DNA of 5,410 nt, from assembly GCA_964342265.1 (NCBI GenBank), contig CAYFFE010000159.1:1-5410 (forward strand). Reading direction: 5' to 3'. This document shows, piece by piece, positions 1 through 5,410 of this stretch. Position 1 is the first letter of the stretch; each line of letters opens with the position of its first letter. Source of the stretch: Halioxenophilus sp964342265 (GTDB taxonomy: Bacteria > Pseudomonadota > Gammaproteobacteria > Pseudomonadales > Cellvibrionaceae). The notes under the pieces are model-generated. The model ran no database searches. It was not told where the DNA came from and saw only the letters and a list, made by a program, of their open reading frames with translations. The translations under genes were made by a program, and so were the position numbers.

Positions 1-10
1 ATTTAGGACA

Positions 11-58
11 GGTTAGTCTGCGCGCTTTCACTCGGACCGAAGGCGCCTTGTATTAACC
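11..58 (+). promoter_or_regulatory. Leader with nested inverted repeats upstream of speA
   Basis: An inner stem pairs 22-29 (GCGCTTTC) with 39-46 (GAAGGCGC), eight pairs including one G-U, around a nine-base loop. An outer five-base arm, GGTTA at 11-15, can pair with TAACC at 54-58. The region also contains a 10-base DNA palindrome, AAGGCGCCTT, at 40-49, and a short inverted repeat, TCGGACCGA, at 32-40. The fold lies just before the speA ribosome binding site and leaves it exposed. It could be a 5' leader structure, an operator, or the end of an upstream transcript. No T-tract follows, so it is not a classical terminator. No convincing sigma-70 promoter is visible, so the true promoter may lie before the window. 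Confidence 0.3.
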
Positions 59-68
59 GCCGATCGAA

Positions 69-73
69 GAGGA
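69..73 (+). promoter_or_regulatory. Ribosome binding site of speA
   Basis: GAGGA sits seven bases before the ATG at 81. It is a good Shine-Dalgarno match at normal spacing and supports that ATG as the start, rather than a downstream Met codon such as Met47. Confidence 0.75.
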
Positions 74-80
74 CAGCCCT

Positions 81-2042
81 ATGGCTCAGACTTCCCCCAC
101 CTCGCACCGCAGCGAGGAATCTCTCTCATCCGATGCCTGGAGCGCAGAAGACAGCGCCCAATTGTACGGCGTTAACGACTGGGCTGCCGGATATTTTGCC
201 GTGGGCGATAGCGGCGACATGGAGGTAAGAATTGCCAACGGCGATGGCGAACCCATCGCCGTGGCCATTACCGAAATTATCGCCGGTATGCGCGAGCGCG
301 GGCTGGGTATGCCGGCGGTTTTGCGCATCGAAAACCTACTGGACGATCGCATCAAAGCGCTGAATTTGTCGTTTCAGCGTGCCATCAAAGAATACAATTA
401 TCAAAACGAATACCGCGGCGTGTTTCCCATCAAAGTGAATCAGCAATGTCACGTAATTGAGGAAATTGCCGACTACGGTCGCCGTTACCATCACGGCTTT
501 GAAGCCGGCAGTAAGGCCGAGCTGCTGATTGCCCTGTCGATGCTGCAAGACGATAAAAGTCTGATTATTTGCAACGGTTACAAAGACTCGGAATTTATAG
601 AGTTGGGCTTGTACGCCGTGGAAATGGGTTTTCCGTGCTTTTTCGTTTTGGAGACCGCCACTGAACTGCCCATTATTTTAGAGCGCAGCCGTGCGCTTGG
701 CGTTGATCCACTGTTGGGGGTGCGCATTCGTTCCTCGGTAACGGTAGACGGCCACTGGAACGAGGACAGCGGTGATCGCTCTATTTTTGGACTCTCCACC
801 GCCGCGCTGTTGCGTGTTGTTAACGAGCTTAAACAAGCCGATATGCTGCACTGTTTGCAGTTGTTGCACTGTCATTTGGGCTCGCAAATTCCCAACATTC
901 GCAATATTCGCAGCGGCGTGCTGGAGGCTTGCCAATTTTATGCAGGCTTGGTGGAAGAGGGCGCGCCCATGGGCTATTTAGATTTGGGTGGCGGTCTGGC
1001 GGTGGATTACGCCGGTGCCCGCACCAACAGCACCCACAGCATGAATTATCGTTTGGATGAATACTGTTACAACGTGGTTGAAACCATCAGCGAGAGTTTG
1101 AGCGCAAAAGACGTTGCCCATCCGGTCATTGTCTCGGAATCCGGCCGCTCCACCGTGGCTTATACGTCTATGCTGTTGTTTAACGTTTTGGATGTGCGCG
1201 ATTATCAGCCGGTATCTCTGCCCGAGCAGCTTCCGGAAGACAGCCATCATTTGATGGAGCATTTATGGCAGGTGAATCAATCGGTAACGGCAGAAAATTT
1301 TCAAGAATGTTACAACGACGCGCTCTACTACCGCGATGAAATCCGCGATTTGTTTCGCCGCGGGCAAGTTTCGCTGCGCCAGCGAGCGTTGGCCGACAGT
1401 GTTACCCTGGCGGTGTTGGGCAAAGTGACCACTTACGTGGAAAACTCTGAACCGCGCCCCTCTGAGTTAGAAAATTTGCCCGAATTAATGGCCGATATTT
1501 ACTACGGTAATTTCAGTTTGTTTCAATCGCTGCCCGATATTTGGGCCATCGACCAGATTTTTCCGGTAATGCCGATTCATCGCTTGAGCGAGGAGCCCTC
1601 CCGCCAGGCGGTGATTGCCGATCTTACCTGTGACTGCGACGGTAAAATTGATCGCTTCGCCACGCGTGAAGGTATTCGCTCTACGATTCGATTGCATCCG
1701 CTAAAAGACGACGAAGAATATTACCTGGGCGTATTTTTGGTGGGCGCGTATCAAGAAACCCTGGGCGATTTGCATAACTTGTTTGGTGATACTACGGTAG
1801 TGAGCGTGCACATCAACCCCGACGGCAGCTTTGACTTTGCGCGTGAATTCCATGGCGACAGCATTGCCGATGTGTTGCAATACGTTGAGTACGACACCAA
1901 AATTTTAACGGAGAAATTCCGCAAAAATTCCGAAAGCGCGGTTAAAAAAGGCTGGATTACTGCCAGCAAGCGCAAAAAAATGATGGAAGCCTACCGCGCC
2001 AGTCTGGACGGCTACACCTACTTCGAGCGAGAGGAGCACTAA
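81..2042 (+). CDS. speA: Biosynthetic arginine decarboxylase
   Basis: This PLP-dependent, Mg-requiring enzyme converts L-arginine to agmatine and CO2, the entry step of polyamine synthesis. At 653 residues it has the usual length of the SpeA family (about 630-660). It belongs to the alanine-racemase-fold group III decarboxylases, not the acid-inducible AdiA type. The PLP lysine is K118 in the VFPIKVNQ motif. HCHLGSQ (263-269), the glycine-rich DLGGGLAVDY (301-310) that contacts the cofactor phosphate, and SESGR (352-356) follow in the barrel domain. A helical insertion spans roughly 380-470. The C-terminal beta domain carries TCDCDG (516-521), whose C517 corresponds to the catalytic cysteine contributed across the dimer. 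The first 20 residues are Ser/Glu-rich and variable, and no signal peptide is seen, so the protein should be cytoplasmic. The start is fixed by the ribosome binding site at 69-73. The stop overlaps the next gene's ATG. Confidence 0.96.
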   Translation: MAQTSPTSHRSEESLSSDAWSAEDSAQLYGVNDWAAGYFAVGDSGDMEVRIANGDGEPIAVAITEIIAGMRERGLGMPAVLRIENLLDDRIKALNLSFQRAIKEYNYQNEYRGVFPIKVNQQCHVIEEIADYGRRYHHGFEAGSKAELLIALSMLQDDKSLIICNGYKDSEFIELGLYAVEMGFPCFFVLETATELPIILERSRALGVDPLLGVRIRSSVTVDGHWNEDSGDRSIFGLSTAALLRVVNELKQADMLHCLQLLHCHLGSQIPNIRNIRSGVLEACQFYAGLVEEGAPMGYLDLGGGLAVDYAGARTNSTHSMNYRLDEYCYNVVETISESLSAKDVAHPVIVSESGRSTVAYTSMLLFNVLDVRDYQPVSLPEQLPEDSHHLMEHLWQVNQSVTAENFQECYNDALYYRDEIRDLFRRGQVSLRQRALADSVTLAVLGKVTTYVENSEPRPSELENLPELMADIYYGNFSLFQSLPDIWAIDQIFPVMPIHRLSEEPSRQAVIADLTCDCDGKIDRFATREGIRSTIRLHPLKDDEEYYLGVFLVGAYQETLGDLHNLFGDTTVVSVHINPDGSFDFAREFHGDSIADVLQYVEYDTKILTEKFRKNSESAVKKGWITASKRKKMMEAYRASLDGYTYFEREEH

Positions 2043-2044
2043 TG
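2031..2044 (+). promoter_or_regulatory. Ribosome binding site and TAATG stop-start overlap (speA to dehydrogenase)
   Basis: GAGGAG at 2031-2036, inside the last codons of speA, lies five bases before the ATG at 2042. The final A of the speA TAA stop is the first base of that ATG. This arrangement is typical of translational coupling and suggests fixed relative synthesis of the first two enzymes. Coupling is inferred; the overlap and the strong Shine-Dalgarno match are directly visible. Confidence 0.8.
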
Positions 2045-3253
2045 ACAAAAGTAATGATTATTGGCGCCGGCGGCGTTGGCAATGTGGTTGCGCACAAATG
2101 CGCACAACGCACGGAAACCTTCTCAGAGATTATTCTGGCCAGTCGCACATTGAGTAAATGTGATCAAATTGCCGACAATGTTAAAAGCAAAACCGGGCGC
2201 GCTATTCGCACCGCACAAGTCGATGCGGACAATGTGGCCGAGTTGGCCGCACTGTTAAAAGCCGAAAAGCCATTTTTGGTAATTAATGTGGCTTTGCCGT
2301 ATCAAGATCTCACCATTATGGATGCCTGTTTAGAAGCCGGTGTGCACTACATGGATACGGCCAACTACGAGCCCTTGGATACCGCTAAATTTGAATACAA
2401 ATGGCAGTGGGCCTATCAAGAAAAATTTAAACAAGCGGGTTTAACGGCGTTATTGGGCAGTGGTTTTGATCCCGGTGCAACCAACGTGTTTACCGCCTAC
2501 ATTGCCAAGCACTATTTCGATGAAATTCACTACTTGGATATTATCGATGTCAACGGCGGCGATCACGGCTACCCGTTTGCCACCAACTTTAATCCGGAAA
2601 TTAATATTCGCGAAGTCAGTGCCGAGTGCCGCCACTGGGAAAACGGCGAGTTTGTAACTACGCCGCCGATGAGTAAAAAAGCCGAATTCACCTGTCCAGA
2701 CGGAGTGGGTACTTACAATATTTATCGCATGTACCACGAAGAGCTGGAATCACTGGCAGTGCATTTCCCCACGCTTAAGCGTGCGCAGTTTTGGATGAGT
2801 TTTTCCGAAAACTACTTAAAACATTTGGAAGTGTTAGAAAACGTTGGCATGACCGGTATCGAACCGGTGGAATATCAGGGCCAACAAATTGTGCCCATTC
2901 AGTTTTTAGCCAAACTCTTGCCCGATCCATCCACATTGGGACCGCGAACTAAAGGCAATACCTGCATTGGTTCGGTCGTGCGCGGTATTAAAGATGGCAA
3001 AGAGAAAATCGTTTACTGCTACCAGATATGCGATCACCAAGCGTGTTACGAAGAGGTGGCCTCGCAAGCGATTTCTTATACCACAGGTGTGCCGGCCATG
3101 ATCGGAGCCAAAATGATGGTGGAAAAAAACTGGCTACAGCCGGGTGTGTTTAATATCGAGCAGTTCGACCCCGATCCGTTTATGGCAGACATGAACCAAT
3201 ACGGTTTGCCCTGGAAAGTGATTGAGCTCGATGATTTCAACCTCGATCAATAG
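2042..3253 (+). CDS. Carboxy(nor)spermidine / carboxyaminopropylagmatine dehydrogenase, saccharopine dehydrogenase-like
   Basis: This family reductively condenses aspartate-beta-semialdehyde with a primary amine using NADPH. The amine is putrescine, giving carboxyspermidine; diaminopropane, giving carboxynorspermidine; or, in the CAPA route, agmatine. The 403-residue length fits the family. The N-terminal Rossmann fold starts at once with MIIGAGGVG (residues 5-13; GxGGVG at 8-13), and ASR (33-35) follows the second strand. GSGFDPGATN (139-148) is a hallmark of this saccharopine-dehydrogenase/homospermidine-synthase-like group. CDHQACYEE (330-338) and the SYTTGVPA segment (345-352) near the C-terminus are typical of the carboxy(nor)spermidine dehydrogenase branch and argue against a true lysine-pathway saccharopine dehydrogenase. 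Databases often mislabel such proteins as saccharopine dehydrogenase. Context, between speA and an nspC-family gene, fixes the polyamine role. The amine substrate cannot be read from sequence. No diaminopropane-forming gene is adjacent, so norspermidine is the least favoured product. Confidence 0.92.
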   Translation: MTKVMIIGAGGVGNVVAHKCAQRTETFSEIILASRTLSKCDQIADNVKSKTGRAIRTAQVDADNVAELAALLKAEKPFLVINVALPYQDLTIMDACLEAGVHYMDTANYEPLDTAKFEYKWQWAYQEKFKQAGLTALLGSGFDPGATNVFTAYIAKHYFDEIHYLDIIDVNGGDHGYPFATNFNPEINIREVSAECRHWENGEFVTTPPMSKKAEFTCPDGVGTYNIYRMYHEELESLAVHFPTLKRAQFWMSFSENYLKHLEVLENVGMTGIEPVEYQGQQIVPIQFLAKLLPDPSTLGPRTKGNTCIGSVVRGIKDGKEKIVYCYQICDHQACYEEVASQAISYTTGVPAMIGAKMMVEKNWLQPGVFNIEQFDPDPFMADMNQYGLPWKVIELDDFNLDQ

Positions 3254-3269
3254 TCGTCGTTAAAACGCC

Positions 3270-4460
3270 ATGCAGTTTACGGATTTTTCCAAACTAGATC
3301 TCAGCCGGTTGCCATCGCCTTGTTTTGTGGTGGACGAGGTGGCTGTGGAGCGCAATTTAGCCATTCTTAAACACGCGGCCGATCACAGCGGCGCGCGTAT
3401 TTTGCATGCGCTTAAGGCGTTTTCCATGTGGTCGCTGGCACCATTAACGCAAAAGTACCTATCGGGTACTTGTGCCAGCGGCTTACACGAGGCAATGCTC
3501 GGGCGGGAATATTACGGTGGCGAAGTGCATGTGTTCGCCGCCGGTTTTAATCGCGCGGATTTACGGGAATTGCTGGAATTTGCCCATCACATTGTATTTA
3601 ACAGCCCCACACAATTGCTGCAGTTCGAAGCCGATTGTCGCGAGGCCTTGGCCAAACGCGATAATTTACAGATTGGTTTGCGGGTTAACCCCGAACATTC
3701 CGAAGGTGATGTGCCCATATACGATCCCTGTGCACCCGGCTCGCGCTTGGGAACGCCTTTATCGGTGCTAGAGCAACAGTTGCAAACGCCAGAATTTAAA
3801 CGCGCGTTCGAAATCGTAACTGGCTTGCATTTTCACACCTTGTGCGAGCAGGACTTTTTACCGTTACAACGAACACTGGCCGTATTTGAAGAAAAATTCA
3901 GCCGTTTTTTTTCACAATTAAACTGGGTGAACTTTGGCGGTGGTCATCATATTACACGCCCCGATTACCAACTCGATTCATTAATCGAGTGTATGCAGTC
4001 GTTTAAAAATCGCTATGGTTTAGAAGTGTATCTGGAGCCCGGCGAAGCGGTGGCCATCGGTACGGGGGTTTTGGTGGCGGAGGTGTTGGACATCACGTTT
4101 AATCAATTGCCGCAACTTATTTTGGATACTTCAGCCACCTGCCATATGCCCGATACTCTGGAAATGCCCTATCGACCCGATCTTATGGCTAGCGGTAAAC
4201 CCAACGAGAAAGCCCACACCTATCGCCTGGGCGGATTAACGTGCTTGGCCGGCGATGTGATTAACGATTACAGTTTTGATCAGCCGGTAAGTATTGGTCA
4301 ACGTTTGGTGTTTGAAGACATGGCTCACTACACCATGGTAAAAACCTCAACATTTAACGGGACTCGTTTGCCCGCCATTGCCATTTGGAATTCTAAAACC
4401 GACCGTATAAACGTGGTTCGCCAATTTGGCTACGAAGATTTTAAAACACGTCTGTCTTAA
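3270..4460 (+). CDS. nspC: Carboxynorspermidine/carboxyspermidine decarboxylase family enzyme
   Basis: This PLP enzyme removes the carboxylate from carboxyspermidine, carboxynorspermidine or carboxyaminopropylagmatine, completing what the preceding dehydrogenase starts. At 396 residues it is near the family's usual size. The opening PSPCFVVDE (16-23 region) is characteristic. The PLP lysine is K49 in HALKAFS. LHFHTLCE (186-193) and the phosphate-binding NFGGGHHITR (221-230) follow, then EPGEA (256-260). The dimer-partner catalytic motif is GLTCLAGDV, with C325 and D329. The fold is that of the alanine racemase/diaminopimelate decarboxylase group. SpeA has the same fold but is only distantly related. 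The gene starts 16 bases after the dehydrogenase stop. No good Shine-Dalgarno sequence is visible in TCGTCGTTAAAACGCC, so it may depend on ribosomes arriving from upstream. The gene symbol follows the Vibrio family name; actual substrate preference is unresolved. Confidence 0.93.
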   Translation: MQFTDFSKLDLSRLPSPCFVVDEVAVERNLAILKHAADHSGARILHALKAFSMWSLAPLTQKYLSGTCASGLHEAMLGREYYGGEVHVFAAGFNRADLRELLEFAHHIVFNSPTQLLQFEADCREALAKRDNLQIGLRVNPEHSEGDVPIYDPCAPGSRLGTPLSVLEQQLQTPEFKRAFEIVTGLHFHTLCEQDFLPLQRTLAVFEEKFSRFFSQLNWVNFGGGHHITRPDYQLDSLIECMQSFKNRYGLEVYLEPGEAVAIGTGVLVAEVLDITFNQLPQLILDTSATCHMPDTLEMPYRPDLMASGKPNEKAHTYRLGGLTCLAGDVINDYSFDQPVSIGQRLVFEDMAHYTMVKTSTFNGTRLPAIAIWNSKTDRINVVRQFGYEDFKTRLS

Positions 4461-4471
4461 TCCCTATAGCT

Positions 4472-4474
4472 AGG
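4472..4474 (+). promoter_or_regulatory. Weak ribosome binding site of the ureohydrolase gene
   Basis: AGG lies eight bases before the ATG at 4483, in the 22-base gap after the decarboxylase. It is a minimal Shine-Dalgarno match. The start is supported mainly because the protein then aligns from its first residues with the usual N-terminus leading into VLPVPYEKTVSY (26-37). Confidence 0.45.
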
Positions 4475-4482
4475 TTTCAGCC

Positions 4483-5358
4483 ATGAATACCCGTGACTAC
4501 CCAATTTTTCTTGCCTCAGAAATAGAGCAATCACCCATGGCTCAGGCGGCTTTTTCGGTTTTGCCCGTGCCTTACGAAAAAACAGTGTCTTACAGTGGCG
4601 GCACTGGCCAAGGGCCGTCGGCCATTTTGCAGGCCTCAGAGCAACTGGAAATTTGGGATGGCAAATCCAAACCGGCCGAATTGGGCATTCACACTTGCGA
4701 GCCGGTTAATTGCGATCAAGCGGCGGAAAACGTTATTGAGGATATCGCTCACGCGGTAAAAACGATTTTGGCCGCTGGCAGTATGCCCGTGGTGTTGGGT
4801 GGAGAACACACGGTAACCTGGGGTGTGATTAAAGGCTATCTCGATGCGGGTATTGGTGATTTTGGCGTGGTGCAAATTGATGCCCACGCCGACTTGCGCG
4901 ATGCCTACGAAGGCGATCCGCTCAGTCACGCCTCGGTAATGAAGCGTGTTGTGGATGCCGGCGTACCGCTTTATCAGTTGGGAGTGCGCGCGTATTGCGA
5001 GGAAGAAATCGACGCGCGTCAACAGCATGGCGTGTTTTATCAAGACGCCGATGAACTGGTACCCAATAGAATTCAAACAATAACGCTACCCGACAACTTT
5101 CCAAGCCAAGTGTTTTTTACCGTCGACGTCGACGGCATCGATCCTTCTGTATTTCCCGCCACAGGTACCCCGGTACCGGGTGGCTTGGACTGGTATCAAA
5201 CCTTAAATTTGTTCCAGTCTGTTGCCGGTCAGCGAAAAATTATAGGCTTCGACATTATGGAATTCGCGCCCATTAACGGGTTTCATGCGTATGATTTTTC
5301 GGCGGCGCTGTTGGTTTATAAACTGATGGGAATCGTTGAAAGGCAAGCAAATAACTAG
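4483..5358 (+). CDS. speB: Agmatinase / aminopropylagmatine ureohydrolase (arginase-agmatinase family)
   Basis: This binuclear manganese hydrolase removes urea from a guanidino group. It acts on agmatine to give putrescine, or on aminopropylagmatine to give spermidine. The 291-residue length matches the family. All metal ligands are visible: H109 in GGEHT, D133, H135 and D137 in DAHADLR, and D215 and D217 in DVDGIDPS. TGTPVPGGLDW (227-237) follows, and E260 lies in the late DIMEFAP strand. The active-site loop after the DAHAD motif reads SHASVM (148-153), with H149. Classical E. coli-type SpeB instead has a DHGT-like sequence there. The SHAS version is the one I associate with archaeal, Thermus and cyanobacterial-type ureohydrolases, including aminopropylagmatine hydrolases. 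Together with its last place in the operon, this keeps a CAPA-route role open. Arginase is less likely given the context. The symbol speB denotes the family, not a proven substrate. Confidence 0.92.
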   Translation: MNTRDYPIFLASEIEQSPMAQAAFSVLPVPYEKTVSYSGGTGQGPSAILQASEQLEIWDGKSKPAELGIHTCEPVNCDQAAENVIEDIAHAVKTILAAGSMPVVLGGEHTVTWGVIKGYLDAGIGDFGVVQIDAHADLRDAYEGDPLSHASVMKRVVDAGVPLYQLGVRAYCEEEIDARQQHGVFYQDADELVPNRIQTITLPDNFPSQVFFTVDVDGIDPSVFPATGTPVPGGLDWYQTLNLFQSVAGQRKIIGFDIMEFAPINGFHAYDFSAALLVYKLMGIVERQANN

Positions 5359-5388
5359 AGGAACCTCTGATTAACCCAGAGGTTCCTC
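5358..5388 (+). terminator. Perfect 12-bp stem-loop at the operon end
   Basis: 5358-5369 (GAGGAACCTCTG) is the exact reverse complement of 5377-5388, around a seven-base loop, ATTAACC. The stem begins at the last base of the ureohydrolase TAG stop codon. It is a plausible 3' end or mRNA-stabilising structure. No U-tract follows on the plus strand, so it is not a canonical intrinsic terminator for this operon. On the minus strand the hairpin is followed by a moderately T-rich TAGTTATTTGCTTG, so it might instead serve a convergent gene beyond the window, or both directions. A dispersed palindromic repeat is also possible. Confidence 0.45.
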
Positions 5389-5407
5389 CTGCACAAGGAT
5401 GTGCAGG
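5388..5407 (+). promoter_or_regulatory. Hairpin presenting AGGA in its loop, candidate CsrA/RsmA site
   Basis: 5388-5395 (CCTGCACA) pairs perfectly with 5400-5407 (TGTGCAGG), eight pairs closing the tetraloop AGGA. Bases 5391-5402, GCACAAGGATGT, match the CsrA SELEX consensus RUACARGGAUGU at 11 of 12 positions, with the GGA in the loop as CsrA prefers. The hairpin abuts the preceding stem-loop. It could be a CsrA-binding 3' UTR element, the first hairpin of a Csr/Rsm-type small RNA cut off by the window edge, or half of a dispersed intergenic repeat. Binding is inferred only. Confidence 0.4.
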
Positions 5408-5410
5408 CAA

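Larger units (their letters stand above)
81..5358 (+). other. Predicted four-gene spermidine biosynthesis operon
   Basis: Four genes on the same strand follow one another with a one-base overlap, then 16-base and 22-base gaps. No terminator-like hairpin or room for a promoter is seen between them. All four products fit one pathway from arginine plus aspartate-beta-semialdehyde to spermidine. The aspartate-beta-semialdehyde would come from lysine/threonine biosynthesis encoded elsewhere. No gene for S-adenosylmethionine decarboxylase, spermidine synthase, ornithine decarboxylase or diaminobutyrate decarboxylase is present in the window. Co-transcription is inferred from spacing. Confidence 0.85.

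Noticed and set aside
49..56. TGTATTAA as a possible extended -10 promoter element
   Set aside because: The TG is not one base away from the hexamer, no -35 box lies at proper spacing, and the implied leader would be very short. Too weak to call.
978..1262. Other shorter antisense or out-of-frame open frames within speA and the downstream genes
   Set aside because: They overlap strongly supported genes and show no recognisable protein features.
3123..3130. A-AAA-AAC heptamer in the dehydrogenase gene resembling a -1 frameshift site
   Set aside because: It is an ordinary Glu-Lys-Asn stretch. The zero frame continues through conserved sequence to a normal stop, and I see no overlapping product.
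2042..3253. Reading the second gene as lysine-pathway saccharopine dehydrogenase or homospermidine synthase
   Set aside because: The CDHQxCY and SYTTGVPA motifs, the length and the neighbouring nspC-family gene fit the carboxy(nor)spermidine dehydrogenase branch better.
3905..3912. Run of eight T in the decarboxylase gene, a possible slippage or phase-variation tract
   Set aside because: It encodes Phe-Phe-Ser in an intact frame, and the gene is a metabolic enzyme. One short tract is not evidence of programmed variation.
4636..5076. A 146-codon open frame on the minus strand inside the ureohydrolase gene
   Set aside because: It lies wholly antisense to a gene with every family motif and has no recognisable domain. 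It is explained as a shadow of the coding frame.
5123..5178. Palindromes in GTCGACGTCGAC and the GGTACC-CCGGTACC repeat
   Set aside because: They fall in codons for the conserved DVDG and TGTPVPGG motifs and are explained by the protein sequence.

Overview
The window is almost entirely one four-gene, plus-strand operon (81-5358) that appears to encode a complete arginine-to-spermidine route without S-adenosylmethionine decarboxylase or an aminopropyltransferase. In order, the genes are biosynthetic arginine decarboxylase (speA), a saccharopine-dehydrogenase-like carboxy(nor)spermidine dehydrogenase, a carboxynorspermidine decarboxylase-family PLP enzyme (nspC family), and an agmatinase-family ureohydrolase (speB family). 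The first two genes overlap by one base (TAATG). The next junctions are only 16 and 22 bases, so a single transcript is very likely.

Layout: 1-80 is a leader with a predicted RNA fold and a clear ribosome binding site at 69-73. 81-2042 is speA, 2042-3253 the dehydrogenase, 3270-4460 the decarboxylase and 4483-5358 the ureohydrolase. 5358-5407 holds two abutting perfect hairpins. The first looks like an operon-end structure but lacks a U-tract. The second presents AGGA in its loop and matches the CsrA/RsmA RNA-binding consensus at 11 of 12 positions. There is no gene-free stretch over 300 bases, and no tRNA, rRNA, CRISPR or mobile element.

How the genes work together: SpeA makes agmatine. Two orders are then chemically possible. 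(a) The ureohydrolase converts agmatine to putrescine, which the dehydrogenase condenses with aspartate-beta-semialdehyde to carboxyspermidine, and the decarboxylase makes spermidine. (b) The dehydrogenase condenses agmatine itself with aspartate-beta-semialdehyde to carboxyaminopropylagmatine (CAPA), the decarboxylase makes aminopropylagmatine, and the ureohydrolase releases spermidine and urea. Gene order matches the reaction order of route (b), which has been described in cyanobacteria and other bacteria. The sequence alone does not decide between them. This choice is the main biological question of the window.

Organism: a Gram-negative bacterium of intermediate GC. The protein style, and the AGGA hairpin with its implied Csr/Rsm regulation, suggest a marine gammaproteobacterium, perhaps near Cellvibrionales (Saccharophagus/Teredinibacter type). 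This is a recollection-based guess, not a computed placement.
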